Below, one piece after another: positions 35,611 through 45,224 of a stretch of DNA of 64,000 nucleotides (position 1 is the stretch's first letter; every line of letters begins with the position of its first letter). The DNA lies in NCBI RefSeq assembly GCF_000023025.1, contig NC_012997.1, positions 1,906,764 through 1,970,763 on the forward strand, written 5' to 3'. The translations under genes were made by a program, and so were the position numbers. The notes below the pieces were generated by a model, which saw nothing but the letters and a program-made list of their open reading frames with translations, was not told the DNA's origin and searched no databases. Source of the stretch: Teredinibacter turnerae T7901 (GTDB lineage: Bacteria; Pseudomonadota; Gammaproteobacteria; Pseudomonadales; Cellvibrionaceae).

Positions 35611-38235
35611 TTACACACGAACCTCTTCGATTTCCATTGCCGCTATTCGCTTGCCGTCTTCTGCACCTTTAACAAATTCTGCCACCTGATCGAAATTCAT
35701 GTAGCGGTAAATATCCGCAGACATGGAATCGATTTTACTGGCGTACTCCAGGTACTCCGCCACGGTTGGCAAGCGACCGAGAATACCGCCAACGGCAGCG
35801 AGCTCCGCCGATGTGAGGTACACATTGGCACCCGCGCCGAGGCGGTTCGGGAAGTTGCGGGTCGACGTTGACAACACGGTCGCTCCGTCAGCGACTCGCG
35901 CCTGGTTACCCATACACAGAGAACACCCGGGCATTTCAGTACGTGCACCTTTGGAGCCGAAGATATTGTAATAACCTTCTTCCATCAGAGTGTGTTCGTC
36001 CATTTTGGTGGGCGGCGATATCCAGAAGCGGGTTTTCAGTGCGCCTTTGGTTTGTTCGAACAGTTTTCCTGCCGCGCGGAAGTGGCCGATGTTGGTCATG
36101 CACGAGCCGATAAAGACTTCGTCTACCTGATCGCCAGCAACCGTAGACAGAAGTCGTGCATCGTCTGGATCATTCGGAGCACACACAACCGGCTCTTTTA
36201 CCTCAGCGAGGTCGATTTCGATAACGGCGGCGTATTCGGCATCGGCGTCAGCTTCCATCAAAGAAGGCTTGGCCAGCCACTCTTCCATCTTCGCTGCACG
36301 GCGCTCCAGGGTGCGCTTATCGCCGTAGCCTTCGCTTACCATCCAACGCAGCAAAACGATGTTGGAGCGCAGGTACTCAGCGATGGAGTCTTCTGGGAGC
36401 TTGATGGTACAGCCAGCGGCGGAACGCTCGGCGGAGGCATCAGAAAGTTCAAATGCCTGCTCGACAGTCAGGTTGTTCAGGCCTTCAATTTCGAGAATAC
36501 GGCCAGAGAAGATGTTCTTCTTGCCTTTCTTCTCAACCGTTAACAGACCCTGCTGAATAGCGTAATAAGGTATGGCGTGAACCAGATCGCGCAAGGTAAT
36601 GCCCGGCTGCAGTTCGCCTTTAAAGCGCACCAGTACGGATTCCGGCATATCGAGCGGCATAACCCCGGTAGCCGCAGCAAACGCTACCAGGCCCGAACCA
36701 GCAGGGAATGAGATGCCCATTGGGAAGCGGGTGTGGGAATCGCCACCGGTGCCCACGGTATCTGGCAGCAACATACGGTTCAGCCAGCTGTGGATGATGC
36801 CGTCACCAGGGCGCAGAGATACACCGCCGCGGTTCATGATGAAGTCTGGCAGAGTGTGCTGCGTGTCGATGTCCACAGGCTTGGGGTAAGCTGCCGTGTG
36901 ACAGAACGACTGCATGGTCAAGTCAGCAGAAAAGCCCAGGCACGCCAGGTCTTTCAGCTCGTCGCGGGTCATTGGCCCGGTGGTGTCCTGGGAGCCTACG
37001 GTGGTCATGCGTGGTTCGCAGTAGGTGCCAGGGCGCACGCCTTGACCTTCCGCCAAACCGCATGCACGGCCGACCATTTTTTGCGCGAGGGTAAAGCCTT
37101 TGCCGCTGTCTTGCGGAGCCACTGGCTGGCGGAACAAATCGGAAACCGGCAAACCGAGTGACTCGCGTGCTTTGGTTGTGAGACCGCGACCAATAATCAG
37201 GTTAATACGGCCACCGGCCTGCACTTCGTCGAGCAGGACGTCTGACTTGAGCGCGAACTCGGAGATTACATCGCCGCTTTCGTTCAGGATTTGACCGTCG
37301 TAAGGGCGAATTTCGATGATGTCGCCCATATTCAATTCGTCGACAGGCGCTTCGAACACCAGTGCGCCAGCGTCTTCCATCGTGTTGTAGAAAATGGGGG
37401 CGACTTTGCCGCCGATACAGATTCCGCCAGCACGTTTGTTTGGTACACCAGTGACATCGTCACCGAAGTACCAGAGTACAGAGTTGGTTGCGGACTTGCG
37501 GGAAGAACCTGTGCCGACGACGTCACCGACAAATGCCACGGGTACGCCTTTGGCTTTCACTTCTTCAATTTGTGCCAGTGGGCCTTTTACACCAGGTTCT
37601 TCGGGAGTTAAACCTTCACGCTCCATTTTGTACATGGCCAGTGCGTGCAGGGGAATGTCCGGGCGGGACCAGGCGTCTTGCGCAGGGGAAAGGTCGTCGG
37701 TATTAGTTTCGCCGGTCACTTTAAAGACGGCGACTTTAATGGATTCGGGCACCGCTTTGCGGTTGGTGAACCACTCGCCCTCAGCCCAGCTCTGGATAAC
37801 GGCTTTCGCGTAGTCGTTACCGGCTTTGGCTTTTTCTTCTACGTCGTGGAAGGCGTCGAACATGAGGAGGGTGTGCTTTAACTTTTCAGCGGCAAGGGCG
37901 GCGAGTTCGCTGTCGTCCAGCAGGCCTACCAGTGTCTCGATGTTGTAGCCGCCGTGCATGTCACCCAGCAGATTCACCGCATCACTTTTCGATACCAGGC
38001 CGCAGGCGTCTTCACCTTTGGCGATTGCGGAGAGGAAGCCGGCTTTGACGTAGGCTGCTTCGTCTACACCGGGTGGGACGCGTGAGCTAAGCAGTTCCAG
38101 CAGGAAATCCTCTTCGCCGGCAGGTGGGCTTTTGAGCAGTTGAACCAGCTCGGAAACCTGCTCTGCAGTGAGAGGCTTGGGGGGAATTCCAAGCGCATCA
38201 CGTTCAGCAACGTGTAAACGGTAAGCTTCAAGCAC
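35611..38235 (-). CDS. acnB: Aconitate hydratase B
   Basis: This 874-residue bifunctional aconitase/2-methylisocitrate dehydratase converts citrate to isocitrate in the TCA cycle. It has the AcnB domain order, with the HEAT-like N-terminal domain first ([31 protein letters not shown]). Iron-sulfur cluster cysteines are visible in [13 protein letters not shown] and [15 protein letters not shown] use a GTG start at 38235 because AGAGGA lies eight bases upstream and the N-terminus then matches E. coli AcnB ([12 protein letters not shown]). The in-frame ATGs at 38244 and 38328 lie too close to, or upstream of, that site. AcnB is known to respond to iron and oxidative stress. Confidence 0.97.
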   Translation of the reverse strand: MLEAYRLHVAERDALGIPPKPLTAEQVSELVQLLKSPPAGEEDFLLELLSSRVPPGVDEAAYVKAGFLSAIAKGEDACGLVSKSDAVNLLGDMHGGYNIETLVGLLDDSELAALAAEKLKHTLLMFDAFHDVEEKAKAGNDYAKAVIQSWAEGEWFTNRKAVPESIKVAVFKVTGETNTDDLSPAQDAWSRPDIPLHALAMYKMEREGLTPEEPGVKGPLAQIEEVKAKGVPVAFVGDVVGTGSSRKSATNSVLWYFGDDVTGVPNKRAGGICIGGKVAPIFYNTMEDAGALVFEAPVDELNMGDIIEIRPYDGQILNESGDVISEFALKSDVLLDEVQAGGRINLIIGRGLTTKARESLGLPVSDLFRQPVAPQDSGKGFTLAQKMVGRACGLAEGQGVRPGTYCEPRMTTVGSQDTTGPMTRDELKDLACLGFSADLTMQSFCHTAAYPKPVDIDTQHTLPDFIMNRGGVSLRPGDGIIHSWLNRMLLPDTVGTGGDSHTRFPMGISFPAGSGLVAFAAATGVMPLDMPESVLVRFKGELQPGITLRDLVHAIPYYAIQQGLLTVEKKGKKNIFSGRILEIEGLNNLTVEQAFELSDASAERSAAGCTIKLPEDSIAEYLRSNIVLLRWMVSEGYGDKRTLERRAAKMEEWLAKPSLMEADADAEYAAVIEIDLAEVKEPVVCAPNDPDDARLLSTVAGDQVDEVFIGSCMTNIGHFRAAGKLFEQTKGALKTRFWISPPTKMDEHTLMEEGYYNIFGSKGARTEMPGCSLCMGNQARVADGATVLSTSTRNFPNRLGAGANVYLTSAELAAVGGILGRLPTVAEYLEYASKIDSMSADIYRYMNFDQVAEFVKGAEDGKRIAAMEIEEVRV

Positions 38236-38380
38236 AATAATCATCCTCTTATAGAAATGGGTTACTCGGCCGTGCAGAATATCTGCGCTGCGAGGCATTC
38301 GACGTTCTATCGAAGCATACGCTGACATATCCGGGTTGCGGATTCTAACGCAATTCGGGTGCCATTAGGTAGGTAGTGAC

Positions 38381-38386
38381 ATTATA
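38381..38386 (-). promoter_or_regulatory. Possible acnB -10 element
   Basis: A perfect TATAAT on the minus strand about 145 bases before the acnB start; the -35 is poor. The 303-base gap to the divergent CBM9 gene (38236-38538) contains no gene. Confidence 0.35.
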
Positions 38387-38538
38387 GGAATATTCACTAT
38401 CAAGAGCGCTAATAGCCGTTATCAGAGGTGTCATGCTGCGTGATATGGGCGCTGAAATCGTCCCCTACTAGTAAAGCTACGTACATCTGGTCTATATTGC
38501 CGCGGCCATGTCCGCACGCTTTAGGAGATAAGAGAATA

Positions 38539-39291
38539 ATGAAAACCCTCGCTTACATGGGGTTATGTGGAGGCTTGTTGCTTTCCAGTACCCAAATTCA
38601 AGCCGCTGAGCCGCATACCCGTAGTCACTATAAAGTTCCTTATGCCAAATCCGCGCCGGTTATTGATGGTGTGGCAGATGAGGCTATCTGGGATAAAGCA
38701 CCCTGGCGACAAATTGATCAGGTCTTGATCGGTGATGGTTTAAAATCCGACGATTTTAGCGGTCGCTTCAAGCTTGTGTGGACCAAGTCACACCTTTATT
38801 TACTTGCTGAGATCGTTGATGACGTGATGGCAGACCACTATGCCGACCCGCTGGAACACTACTGGGACGATGAAGCGCTCGAGTTGTTTGTGGACGAAGA
38901 CAACTCCGGCGGTGACCATCAATACAATCACTCCGCTTTTGCGTATCACATCGCGCTGGATGGCAACGTGGTCGATAGTGGCCCGGACCGCAAAGCGCAC
39001 CTTTATAACGACCATGTTCAGTCGCGCTGGCAGCGCACCCCGGAATACACCGTGTGGGAAGCGGCTATTGCAATCTATGACGAATCATTCGTGGATGAAG
39101 ATCGGTCGGCAAAGCCGGTTAAATTGAAACTCGGTAAAAAAATGGGTTTTATGGTCGCCTATTGCGATAACGATGGCGGCCTCAACCGCGAGCACTTTAT
39201 TGGTAGTGAAGAGATCGTACCTGTGAATGGCGACAAGAACCGGGGTTGGATCGACGCTAGCGTATTCGGCGAAATTGAGCTGGTGAAATAG
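38539..39291 (+). CDS. Secreted CBM9-like sugar-binding protein
   Basis: This 250-residue protein starts at MKTLAYMG with TAGGAG upstream. A signal peptide (GLCGGLLLSSTQIQAAEP) is followed by one CBM9/DOMON-like domain: APVIDGVADEAIWDKAPW, DFSGRFKLVWTKSHLYLLAE, YWDDEALELFVDEDNSGG and a final Trp/Asp-rich strand. CBM9 domains bind the reducing ends of glucans or xylans; some relatives bind haem. There is no catalytic domain, so it is an orphan binding protein. An ORF start at 38428 precedes it, but the signal peptide sets the start at 38539. Confidence 0.85.
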   Translation: MKTLAYMGLCGGLLLSSTQIQAAEPHTRSHYKVPYAKSAPVIDGVADEAIWDKAPWRQIDQVLIGDGLKSDDFSGRFKLVWTKSHLYLLAEIVDDVMADHYADPLEHYWDDEALELFVDEDNSGGDHQYNHSAFAYHIALDGNVVDSGPDRKAHLYNDHVQSRWQRTPEYTVWEAAIAIYDESFVDEDRSAKPVKLKLGKKMGFMVAYCDNDGGLNREHFIGSEEIVPVNGDKNRGWIDASVFGEIELVK

Positions 39292-39302
39292 CGGTTATTC
39301 GA

Positions 39303-39746
39303 GTGGTTAGGCCAAAGATAAAGACGCCGTGTATTGGCGTGTGTTCGACCGGCATTGGCGATAGCGTCTGCCGCGGTTGTAAGCGTTTCAGCCATGAGAT
39401 TATCGACTGGAACGGTTACACCAATCTTCAAAAGCAGGCCGTTACCGACCGACTGGAGTTTTTGTTGGTTCAGGTCGTGGATGATAAATTCAGTGTTCTG
39501 GATGAAACCCAACTGCGAGGTCAGTTGGTCGCCAAGCAGGTGAGATTCAACCCCGCGCAAAACCCTCTTTGCTGGGTGTTCGATTTGCTCAAAGCCGGCG
39601 CCAGTCAAATCGACGATTTCCGGCTCTTTGGTGTTGGTGTAAAATCCCGCTGGCGCGAACATTCGGCAAGCGATCTACGGGATTTAATCGATGCTGACTA
39701 TTACGCGCTTTCGTGCGCACATCACCAGCGTTATTTTTTGTTGTAA
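39303..39746 (+). CDS. DUF1289 domain protein
   Basis: This 147-residue protein begins with the small DUF1289 domain: four cysteines in CIGVCSTGIGDSVCRGCKR that probably hold a metal, followed by FSHEIIDWNGY. The last 90 residues are an extra region with no recognisable motif, ending in YYALSCAHHQRYF. The start is a GTG at 39303, 11 bases after the CBM9 gene. miaE follows after 15 bases, so these may form a unit. Function unknown. Confidence 0.8.
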   Translation: MVRPKIKTPCIGVCSTGIGDSVCRGCKRFSHEIIDWNGYTNLQKQAVTDRLEFLLVQVVDDKFSVLDETQLRGQLVAKQVRFNPAQNPLCWVFDLLKAGASQIDDFRLFGVGVKSRWREHSASDLRDLIDADYYALSCAHHQRYFLL

Positions 39747-39761
39747 TTCTCGTCTTTTACT

Positions 39762-40367
39762 ATGCCATTAACCGCTATCAACAACTTTCTGCTCTGCGAA
39801 ACTCCCGATGCGTGGATACAATCCGCGTTGCAACACCCCGATATGTTGTTGCTCGATCACGCAAATTGCGAGAAAAAAGCGGCCAGCACAGCGCTCAATT
39901 TGATGTACCGCTATGTAGACGACTTCGAATTATTAAATAAAATGTCTCGCTTGGCTCGGGAAGAGTTGCGGCATTTTGAGCAGGTGATTGCGTTGATGGA
40001 AGCGAGGGGCATCGCCTACACCCAGGAAACTGCTTCGCGTTATGCGGCCGAACTGCGCAAACCGGTACGCACGCATGAACCGGGGCGCCTGATTGATACC
40101 TTGATTGTCGGTGCGATTATCGAAGCCCGCTCCTGCGAGCGCTTTGCTAAACTCGCGCCCTCGCTAGACATGGAACTGCAAAAATTTTACCTCTCGTTAC
40201 TCAAATCTGAAGCCCGCCATTTTGAAGATTATCTCGCGCTTGCTCGTAAAGCCGCAGGAACTCAGTCCATCGACGATCGTATCGCGCTCTTTCTTGAGCG
40301 GGAAAAAGGCCTCGTTGAAAGCCAGGACGAAGAATTTCGTTTCCACTCAGGTGTTTTGACGCCTTAA
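39762..40367 (+). CDS. miaE: tRNA-(2-methylthio-N6-isopentenyladenosine37) hydroxylase
   Basis: This 201-residue diiron enzyme hydroxylates the isopentenyl group of ms2i6A37 in tRNA. Ferritin-like ExxH iron ligands are seen in EELRHFEQV and SEARHFEDYLA, with the third carboxylate in EARSCERF. The N-terminal pattern LLLDHANCEKKAASTALNLM is typical of MiaE. It needs the products of miaA and miaB, which are not in this window. It ends 135 bases before the next transcribed unit. Confidence 0.93.
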   Translation: MPLTAINNFLLCETPDAWIQSALQHPDMLLLDHANCEKKAASTALNLMYRYVDDFELLNKMSRLAREELRHFEQVIALMEARGIAYTQETASRYAAELRKPVRTHEPGRLIDTLIVGAIIEARSCERFAKLAPSLDMELQKFYLSLLKSEARHFEDYLALARKAAGTQSIDDRIALFLEREKGLVESQDEEFRFHSGVLTP

Positions 40368-40502
40368 CAACTCTTTTGGGTCGCTAACTGGCCGCCCCAC
40401 TAATTCACAACTAGACTTCGTAGTGCGTAATTCTGACGCGTTTTCGTGCACTTGCTACAGCGAAAAGTAGGTAGCTGGCAATTGCAGTACCGGGGCTAAC
40501 GT

Positions 40503-41801
40503 ATGACAACGGCAAAACAACCTCATTGCAATACGTGTGCAGAAGCGCTGACGCGTCGCAGCTTTGTAAAATCCACCATAGGTGCTGCTGTCGCCGGCTC
40601 AGCCATTACCGCGCCCTATGTTCACACCCGCAAAGACGTAACCATCCGAGTCCTCGGTACCCACGTCACCTTGCAAGAGGATATTCGGCAGCGTGCAATG
40701 GGCGATCTGGGTTTCAATATCGAGTTCGAGCCAAAGGGCAGTGCCGCGGTACTTCAGAAAGCATCCTTATCTCCTGAAAGTTTCGACTTGTACGAGCAAT
40801 GGTCTAACAGCATCCATGTGCTCTGGCAGTCGGGATCGATTCAGCCAATAGAGAAGAGCCGCATCGTGCGCTGGGCGGAGATCAATTCCCTAACAAAAAC
40901 TGGAAAACTCACGCCCGAGGCGCAATTTGGTGCGGGAGACGCGCCTTACAAAATATTGAATGTGCAGAGTGATGGTACTTTGTCAGCGGCGCCGTCGCAG
41001 CACATCAGCTTTCTTCCCTACGTACATAATGTCGATTCATTTGGCTACAACACGCGCTCTATCGCTGCCGGCAAACCCTATGAGACAGAGAGCTGGAGTT
41101 GGCTGCTTAACCCGGATTATCAAGGCAAGGTAGGGGTGGTAAATGCTCCGACGATTGGCCTGTTCGATCTGGCCCTCGCCGCACAGTCATTGGGGTTGGC
41201 AACTTTCAAAGATATTGGATCAATGACCCGCGCCGAGATCGATCTCTTGTTTGAAGCCTTGTCGGAATACAAAAAGCGCGGTCACTTTAATGGTTTTTGG
41301 ACGTCTGTCCCAGAATCTGTTGAGTTTATGAAGCAAGGGCGGGTCGTTATTCAGAGCATGTTTTCGCCCGGTGTTACCGCCCTGAATGGGATGAATATTC
41401 CGGTGATATTCGCGGCTCCGAAGGAAGGCTACCGGGGTTGGCACGGGGTAATGTGTTTGTCCTCTGCGACCCAGGGCTACGCGAAAGATGCGGCTTATGA
41501 GTATATGAACTGGTGGCTGTCTGGCTGGCCCGGTGCGTTTATCGCCCGCCAGGGCTATTACATATCCAACCCGGAACACTCTCGCGAGCTGCTGTCTGAT
41601 GATGAATGGCGGTATTGGTATCTGGGTGAGGAAACCCGAATTCCTCTGCGCGGAACCGACGGAAATATTTCAGTGAAAGCCGGAGAGCGGCGTACCGGCG
41701 GCTCGTACGAAAAGCGACTAAGCAATATCGCCGTGTGGAATACAGTAATGCCAACCTACGACTACAGCCTGCAGAAATGGTATGAATTTATCAGCCTGTA
41801 A
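40503..41801 (+). CDS. Tat-exported extracellular solute-binding protein, PotD-like
   Basis: This 432-residue protein has a twin-arginine signal (LTRRSFVKSTIGAAVAGSAI), so it folds before export to the periplasm. The mature part is a two-lobe binding protein resembling the spermidine/putrescine PotD group: SWSWLLNPDYQGKVGVVNAP, FMKQGRVVIQSMFSPGVTAL, VPVIFAAPKEGYRGWHGVM-type strands. There are no permease or ATPase genes. The next gene, 6 bases downstream, is a membrane histidine kinase with a periplasmic domain, so a sensing role like TorT/TorS is plausible. The ligand is not proven; polyamine, iron or other small molecules are possible. Confidence 0.85.
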   Translation: MTTAKQPHCNTCAEALTRRSFVKSTIGAAVAGSAITAPYVHTRKDVTIRVLGTHVTLQEDIRQRAMGDLGFNIEFEPKGSAAVLQKASLSPESFDLYEQWSNSIHVLWQSGSIQPIEKSRIVRWAEINSLTKTGKLTPEAQFGAGDAPYKILNVQSDGTLSAAPSQHISFLPYVHNVDSFGYNTRSIAAGKPYETESWSWLLNPDYQGKVGVVNAPTIGLFDLALAAQSLGLATFKDIGSMTRAEIDLLFEALSEYKKRGHFNGFWTSVPESVEFMKQGRVVIQSMFSPGVTALNGMNIPVIFAAPKEGYRGWHGVMCLSSATQGYAKDAAYEYMNWWLSGWPGAFIARQGYYISNPEHSRELLSDDEWRYWYLGEETRIPLRGTDGNISVKAGERRTGGSYEKRLSNIAVWNTVMPTYDYSLQKWYEFISL

Positions 41802-41807
41802 TCGCCA

Positions 41808-43682
41808 GTGGGGACGCATGTGAAATTACGTTACTACTCGATAAAATTACAAATTGTTGTCGCCTTCTCGCTTTTGGCCCTGCCCATTATCGCGCTCACG
41901 TATTTTTTCTCTCTGTCTTATAGTATTTTTGATGAGTCGTTGCAGAAACTCATGGAAATTGAAGACGTCACTCACACCGTGGGTGAAATCGAGAGAAATG
42001 TTATTGATTTACAGCGCAATGCACTAATTTTTAAAGAGACCGCCAGTGCGAGCTCAGAGGAAAAAGTTAACTTTTACTATAGCGAGATTGAAAAGAAAAT
42101 CAGTAGTGTTAACACTCAGCATTCGTTGTCTGAGTTCGAGGATGAACTGGCTCTCATGGAATCTCATCTGGAGGATTACCACGAAAATTTTACAACGGTC
42201 GTTTCGTTACGGCGCGAACGGTCGGTTCTGATCAATGAGCACCTCAGTTTTGCCACCCGACTCAACGAGATATTCTCAGAGAATACTGCCGGTGCTGATG
42301 TTTATAATGCGCTCTTAATTGCGCATGCGGCTTCTGTTTCCTATCTCTCCGCTTACGATTTAAAGTATTTTGATAGGTTTAAACAGCAGTTAAATATTGC
42401 TCGCTCGCGGCTTAAGTCGGCCTCGCTAGACTCGGAAACCCGAACGGTGTGGCAGCGCGAAATTGCTGAATACAGGAAGCGGTTTGTGAAAATTGTTGCG
42501 GTTACGCGGCATTATGTTTATCTCATTAATGTTGTTATTACCGGCTCCGCGAACGAAATCATCTACTACGCAAACTACTTACACGTCCGTTTGGTGGAAA
42601 AGGCGAACCTATCTCGTCATCAGGTAAATCTCCGTCTCGACCGGCAGAAAATGTGGATTGCTGTTGTGTCATTGTTTGCCGTTGTATTGGCAGCAGTATC
42701 AGCTCTCTTGTTTTACAAGCGTATTACGCAGCCGATTGATCGAATTACTCAGGTGTTTGAGAAACTGGCTGCAGACGAGCCGGTTAAGGATATTCCGGAA
42801 AGCCATCGCAAGGACGAGATTGGTATGTTGGCGTCGGCAGCGGATGTGTTCCGGGCAAAGAACGCGCAAACAAATCAGCTCTTGCTGGAATCAAAAAAAA
42901 TGATCAGCGATCAAAAAGCGTTAAACGCTGAACTTGCGATCGCGAAAAGACACGCAGAAAAAGCACTCTCCATTAAGTCGGAGTTTCTGGCAAATATGTC
43001 GCATGAGCTTCGTACTCCCCTTAATTCTGTTATTGGTTATACCGTGCGTTTGTTAAAGCATGTAAATTCCGACCGAGCTATTCAGCTTAAAGCGTTAGAA
43101 GCTATCGAGCGTAATGGCCGCCATTTACTTGCAATGATCAACGATATTTTGGATCTGAGCAAAATTGAGGCGCAAAAGCTTGATCTTAGCATTCGTCCAG
43201 TTGACCTGAATGAATTGTGTGAGCAAGCCGTTACACAGGTGGGGCCTGCAGCAGAGGAGAAAAATCTCGAATTGGTATTTATACGCAGCCAAACAGCCAC
43301 GGTGCACACGGATTTTACACGGCTGAGTCAAATATTGTTGAATCTGCTGTCCAATGCAATTAAGTATACTAATGAGGGCGGTATTAAGATCGAGTTGGAG
43401 CGGGATATCAGTGAAAAATACGTCAGCTTGCGGGTAATCGACACCGGCATTGGCATCGAGCCAGAAAACCAAAAAAGGCTGTTTTTGCGGTTCGAGCAGT
43501 TTGACGATAGTAGCCGGTTTCAAGTCGGTAAGGGCTCTGGACTGGGGCTAGCCATTGTTGCCAGTTTGAGTAAATTATTGGGGGTGCGCGTCTCTGTGGC
43601 TAGCGATGTGGGTAAGGGCAGTACATTTTCCTTGCGGGTGCCTGTTGTTTTTTCTGGAGAGTCGGGTACGAGCAAAAATTGA
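41808..43682 (+). CDS. Transmembrane sensor histidine kinase with periplasmic helical domain
   Basis: This 624-residue kinase has two membrane helices (QIVVAFSLLALPIIALTYFF and IAVVSLFAVVLAAVSALLF) around a helical periplasmic domain of about 240 residues. It then has HAMP (PIDRITQVFEKLAADEPV), a coiled coil, HisKA (His399 in [11 protein letters not shown]) and the ATPase domain (NLLSNAIKYT, DTGIGIEP, GKGSGLGLAIV). It starts with GTG. It ends without receiver or HPt domains and has no response regulator neighbour. It follows a solute-binding protein gene by 6 bases. The helical periplasmic region resembles sensors such as TorS that bind a periplasmic partner. Confidence 0.92.
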   Translation: MGTHVKLRYYSIKLQIVVAFSLLALPIIALTYFFSLSYSIFDESLQKLMEIEDVTHTVGEIERNVIDLQRNALIFKETASASSEEKVNFYYSEIEKKISSVNTQHSLSEFEDELALMESHLEDYHENFTTVVSLRRERSVLINEHLSFATRLNEIFSENTAGADVYNALLIAHAASVSYLSAYDLKYFDRFKQQLNIARSRLKSASLDSETRTVWQREIAEYRKRFVKIVAVTRHYVYLINVVITGSANEIIYYANYLHVRLVEKANLSRHQVNLRLDRQKMWIAVVSLFAVVLAAVSALLFYKRITQPIDRITQVFEKLAADEPVKDIPESHRKDEIGMLASAADVFRAKNAQTNQLLLESKKMISDQKALNAELAIAKRHAEKALSIKSEFLANMSHELRTPLNSVIGYTVRLLKHVNSDRAIQLKALEAIERNGRHLLAMINDILDLSKIEAQKLDLSIRPVDLNELCEQAVTQVGPAAEEKNLELVFIRSQTATVHTDFTRLSQILLNLLSNAIKYTNEGGIKIELERDISEKYVSLRVIDTGIGIEPENQKRLFLRFEQFDDSSRFQVGKGSGLGLAIVASLSKLLGVRVSVASDVGKGSTFSLRVPVVFSGESGTSKN

Positions 43683-43855
43683 TTTACGAAAAGCGCATGG
43701 CTTCAGGTGAGCTAGAGTAATAAGGGCCGCACTAGCCTTGAAAAACATAAAAGGCGCATCCGCGAAAACGAATGCACTTTTTATATATGGCTGCCGTGTC
43801 ACTCACAAAATGCGCATCGAAATGGTGTCAACGGGACTTAGTCCACAACCCTGTC

Positions 43856-44581
43856 TTAAAAATCAAACTCTACGAGTTGCAATTCGCTTGCATTGGCGCG
43901 AATAAACCACCCCGTTGTATTCCAGTCGCCCAGGACAAAACGTTTTCCGTGGTGGCTATTGAGTTCAATCTCATGCACTGCTGGACGGTGAGTATGTCCG
44001 TGAAGTATTGTCGACACATCGAACTTGCGCATGGCTTGTGCAACCGCTTCCGGGTTCACGTCCATAATGTCCTCAGCTTTCATGGCATTCATCGAGCTGC
44101 TTTGCGAGCGCAACTGTGCTGCCATCGCACGACGTTGTTCCAGCGGCAGCGCAAGAACCTGTTGTTGCCAGGCGGCACTGCGGACTTGGTTTCTGAACGC
44201 CATGTACTCGGTGTCATCGATACACAGACTATCTCCATGCATTAATAGCACAGGTTTGCCAGCAACCAGAGTTTTGTGTTGTTCTGGCAAGAGCGTCACG
44301 CCGGCTGATTTTGCGAATTGCTCACCGATCAAAAAATCGCGATTGCCGTGCTGGAAGTATATCGCTACGCCTTGAGTGCTAAGGAGGTTTAACCTGGCTG
44401 CGATGTCCAGATAGAAGGAGGCGTCTTCATCGTCGCCAATCCAGGCGTCAAAAAAATCGCCGAGAATGTATAGCTCATCGGCGTCTTGCAAATAGGTGTC
44501 TATGAAACGATAAAAAGCGGCAACCAGATCAGGGCGATCCGGTTGCAAGTGGAGATCCGAAATAAAGTACTGAATGGCCAT
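43856..44581 (-). CDS. lpxH: UDP-2,3-diacylglucosamine diphosphatase LpxH
   Basis: This 241-residue metallophosphoesterase catalyses the fourth step of lipid A synthesis, giving lipid X and UMP. Metal-binding motifs are FISDLHLQPDRP, LGDFFDAWIGDDE, FQHGNRDFLIGE, LMHGDSLCIDD and LHGHTHRPAV. Its ATG overlaps the ppiB stop by one base (TAATG), so the two are coupled. lpxH-ppiB-glnS-cysS is the same grouping as in Pseudomonas. Confidence 0.96.
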   Translation of the reverse strand: MAIQYFISDLHLQPDRPDLVAAFYRFIDTYLQDADELYILGDFFDAWIGDDEDASFYLDIAARLNLLSTQGVAIYFQHGNRDFLIGEQFAKSAGVTLLPEQHKTLVAGKPVLLMHGDSLCIDDTEYMAFRNQVRSAAWQQQVLALPLEQRRAMAAQLRSQSSSMNAMKAEDIMDVNPEAVAQAMRKFDVSTILHGHTHRPAVHEIELNSHHGKRFVLGDWNTTGWFIRANASELQLVEFDF

Positions 44582-45072
44582 TAGGCCACGGTGACCGATT
44601 CAATCACAACCGGGTCAACAGGAACGTCCGAGTGACCGCCGCGATTACCGGTTTTCACGCCTTTAATTTTGTTCACCACATCCATGCCTGACGTGACTTT
44701 ACCGAACACGCAGTAACCCCAGCCCTGCATATCCTTGCTGCGATAGTTCAGAAAGTCGTTGTCTTTCACATTGATAAAAAATTGCGCAGATGCACTGTGT
44801 GGGTCCATGGTGCGAGCCATCGCGATGGTGCCAGTGTCGTTTTTAAGCCCATTGTCTGCTTCGTTATCAATGGGATCACGGGTGGCCTTCTGGCTCATAT
44901 CGTCGCTAAAGCCGCCGCCCTGAACCATGAAACCGTCGATCACACGGTGAAATATTGTTCCGTTGTAATGGCCATCTTCGGCATATTGCTTGAAGTTGGC
45001 TGCGGTTTTTGGCGCTTTTTCGAAATCCAGTTCCAGGGTGATGTCACCAAAAGTTGTGTGTAATGTAATCAT
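44581..45072 (-). CDS. ppiB: Peptidyl-prolyl cis-trans isomerase B (cyclophilin)
   Basis: This 163-residue cytoplasmic cyclophilin matches PpiB length. Cyclophilin motifs are [13 protein letters not shown] (with the catalytic Arg), [12 protein letters not shown] and [18 protein letters not shown] start it at 45072 because GAAGGAA precedes that ATG; the frame is open to 45111. It is divergent from glnS and coupled to lpxH. Confidence 0.95.
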   Translation of the reverse strand: MITLHTTFGDITLELDFEKAPKTAANFKQYAEDGHYNGTIFHRVIDGFMVQGGGFSDDMSQKATRDPIDNEADNGLKNDTGTIAMARTMDPHSASAQFFINVKDNDFLNYRSKDMQGWGYCVFGKVTSGMDVVNKIKGVKTGNRGGHSDVPVDPVVIESVTVA

Positions 45073-45144
45073 TTCGTGTTCCTTCGGAGCCAAGTGAGCT
45101 CGTTTTAACAAAAATAGTGCCTGCGTCTGGCGCGGGAAGGCGGC

Positions 45145-45150
45145 TATAAT
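45145..45150 (+). promoter_or_regulatory. Possible glnS -10 element
   Basis: Perfect TATAAT located 75 bases before the glnS start, in the divergent ppiB-glnS spacer, without a good -35. Confidence 0.4.
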
Positions 45151-45224
45151 ACGCGTTTTGGCGGCCCAGAAAAACCGGGGTTCACCGCTTTACAGCATAA
45201 AATACCAGGGTTGAGATTTGTATT

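Noticed and set aside
35992-36543. 183-codon plus-strand frame inside acnB
   Set aside because: Antisense shadow of acnB; several similar frames occur along the same gene.
43751-43776. Imperfect hairpin between the kinase and lpxH
   Set aside because: Only about 7 of 9 possible pairs form; not strong enough to call a terminator despite the following T-rich stretch.
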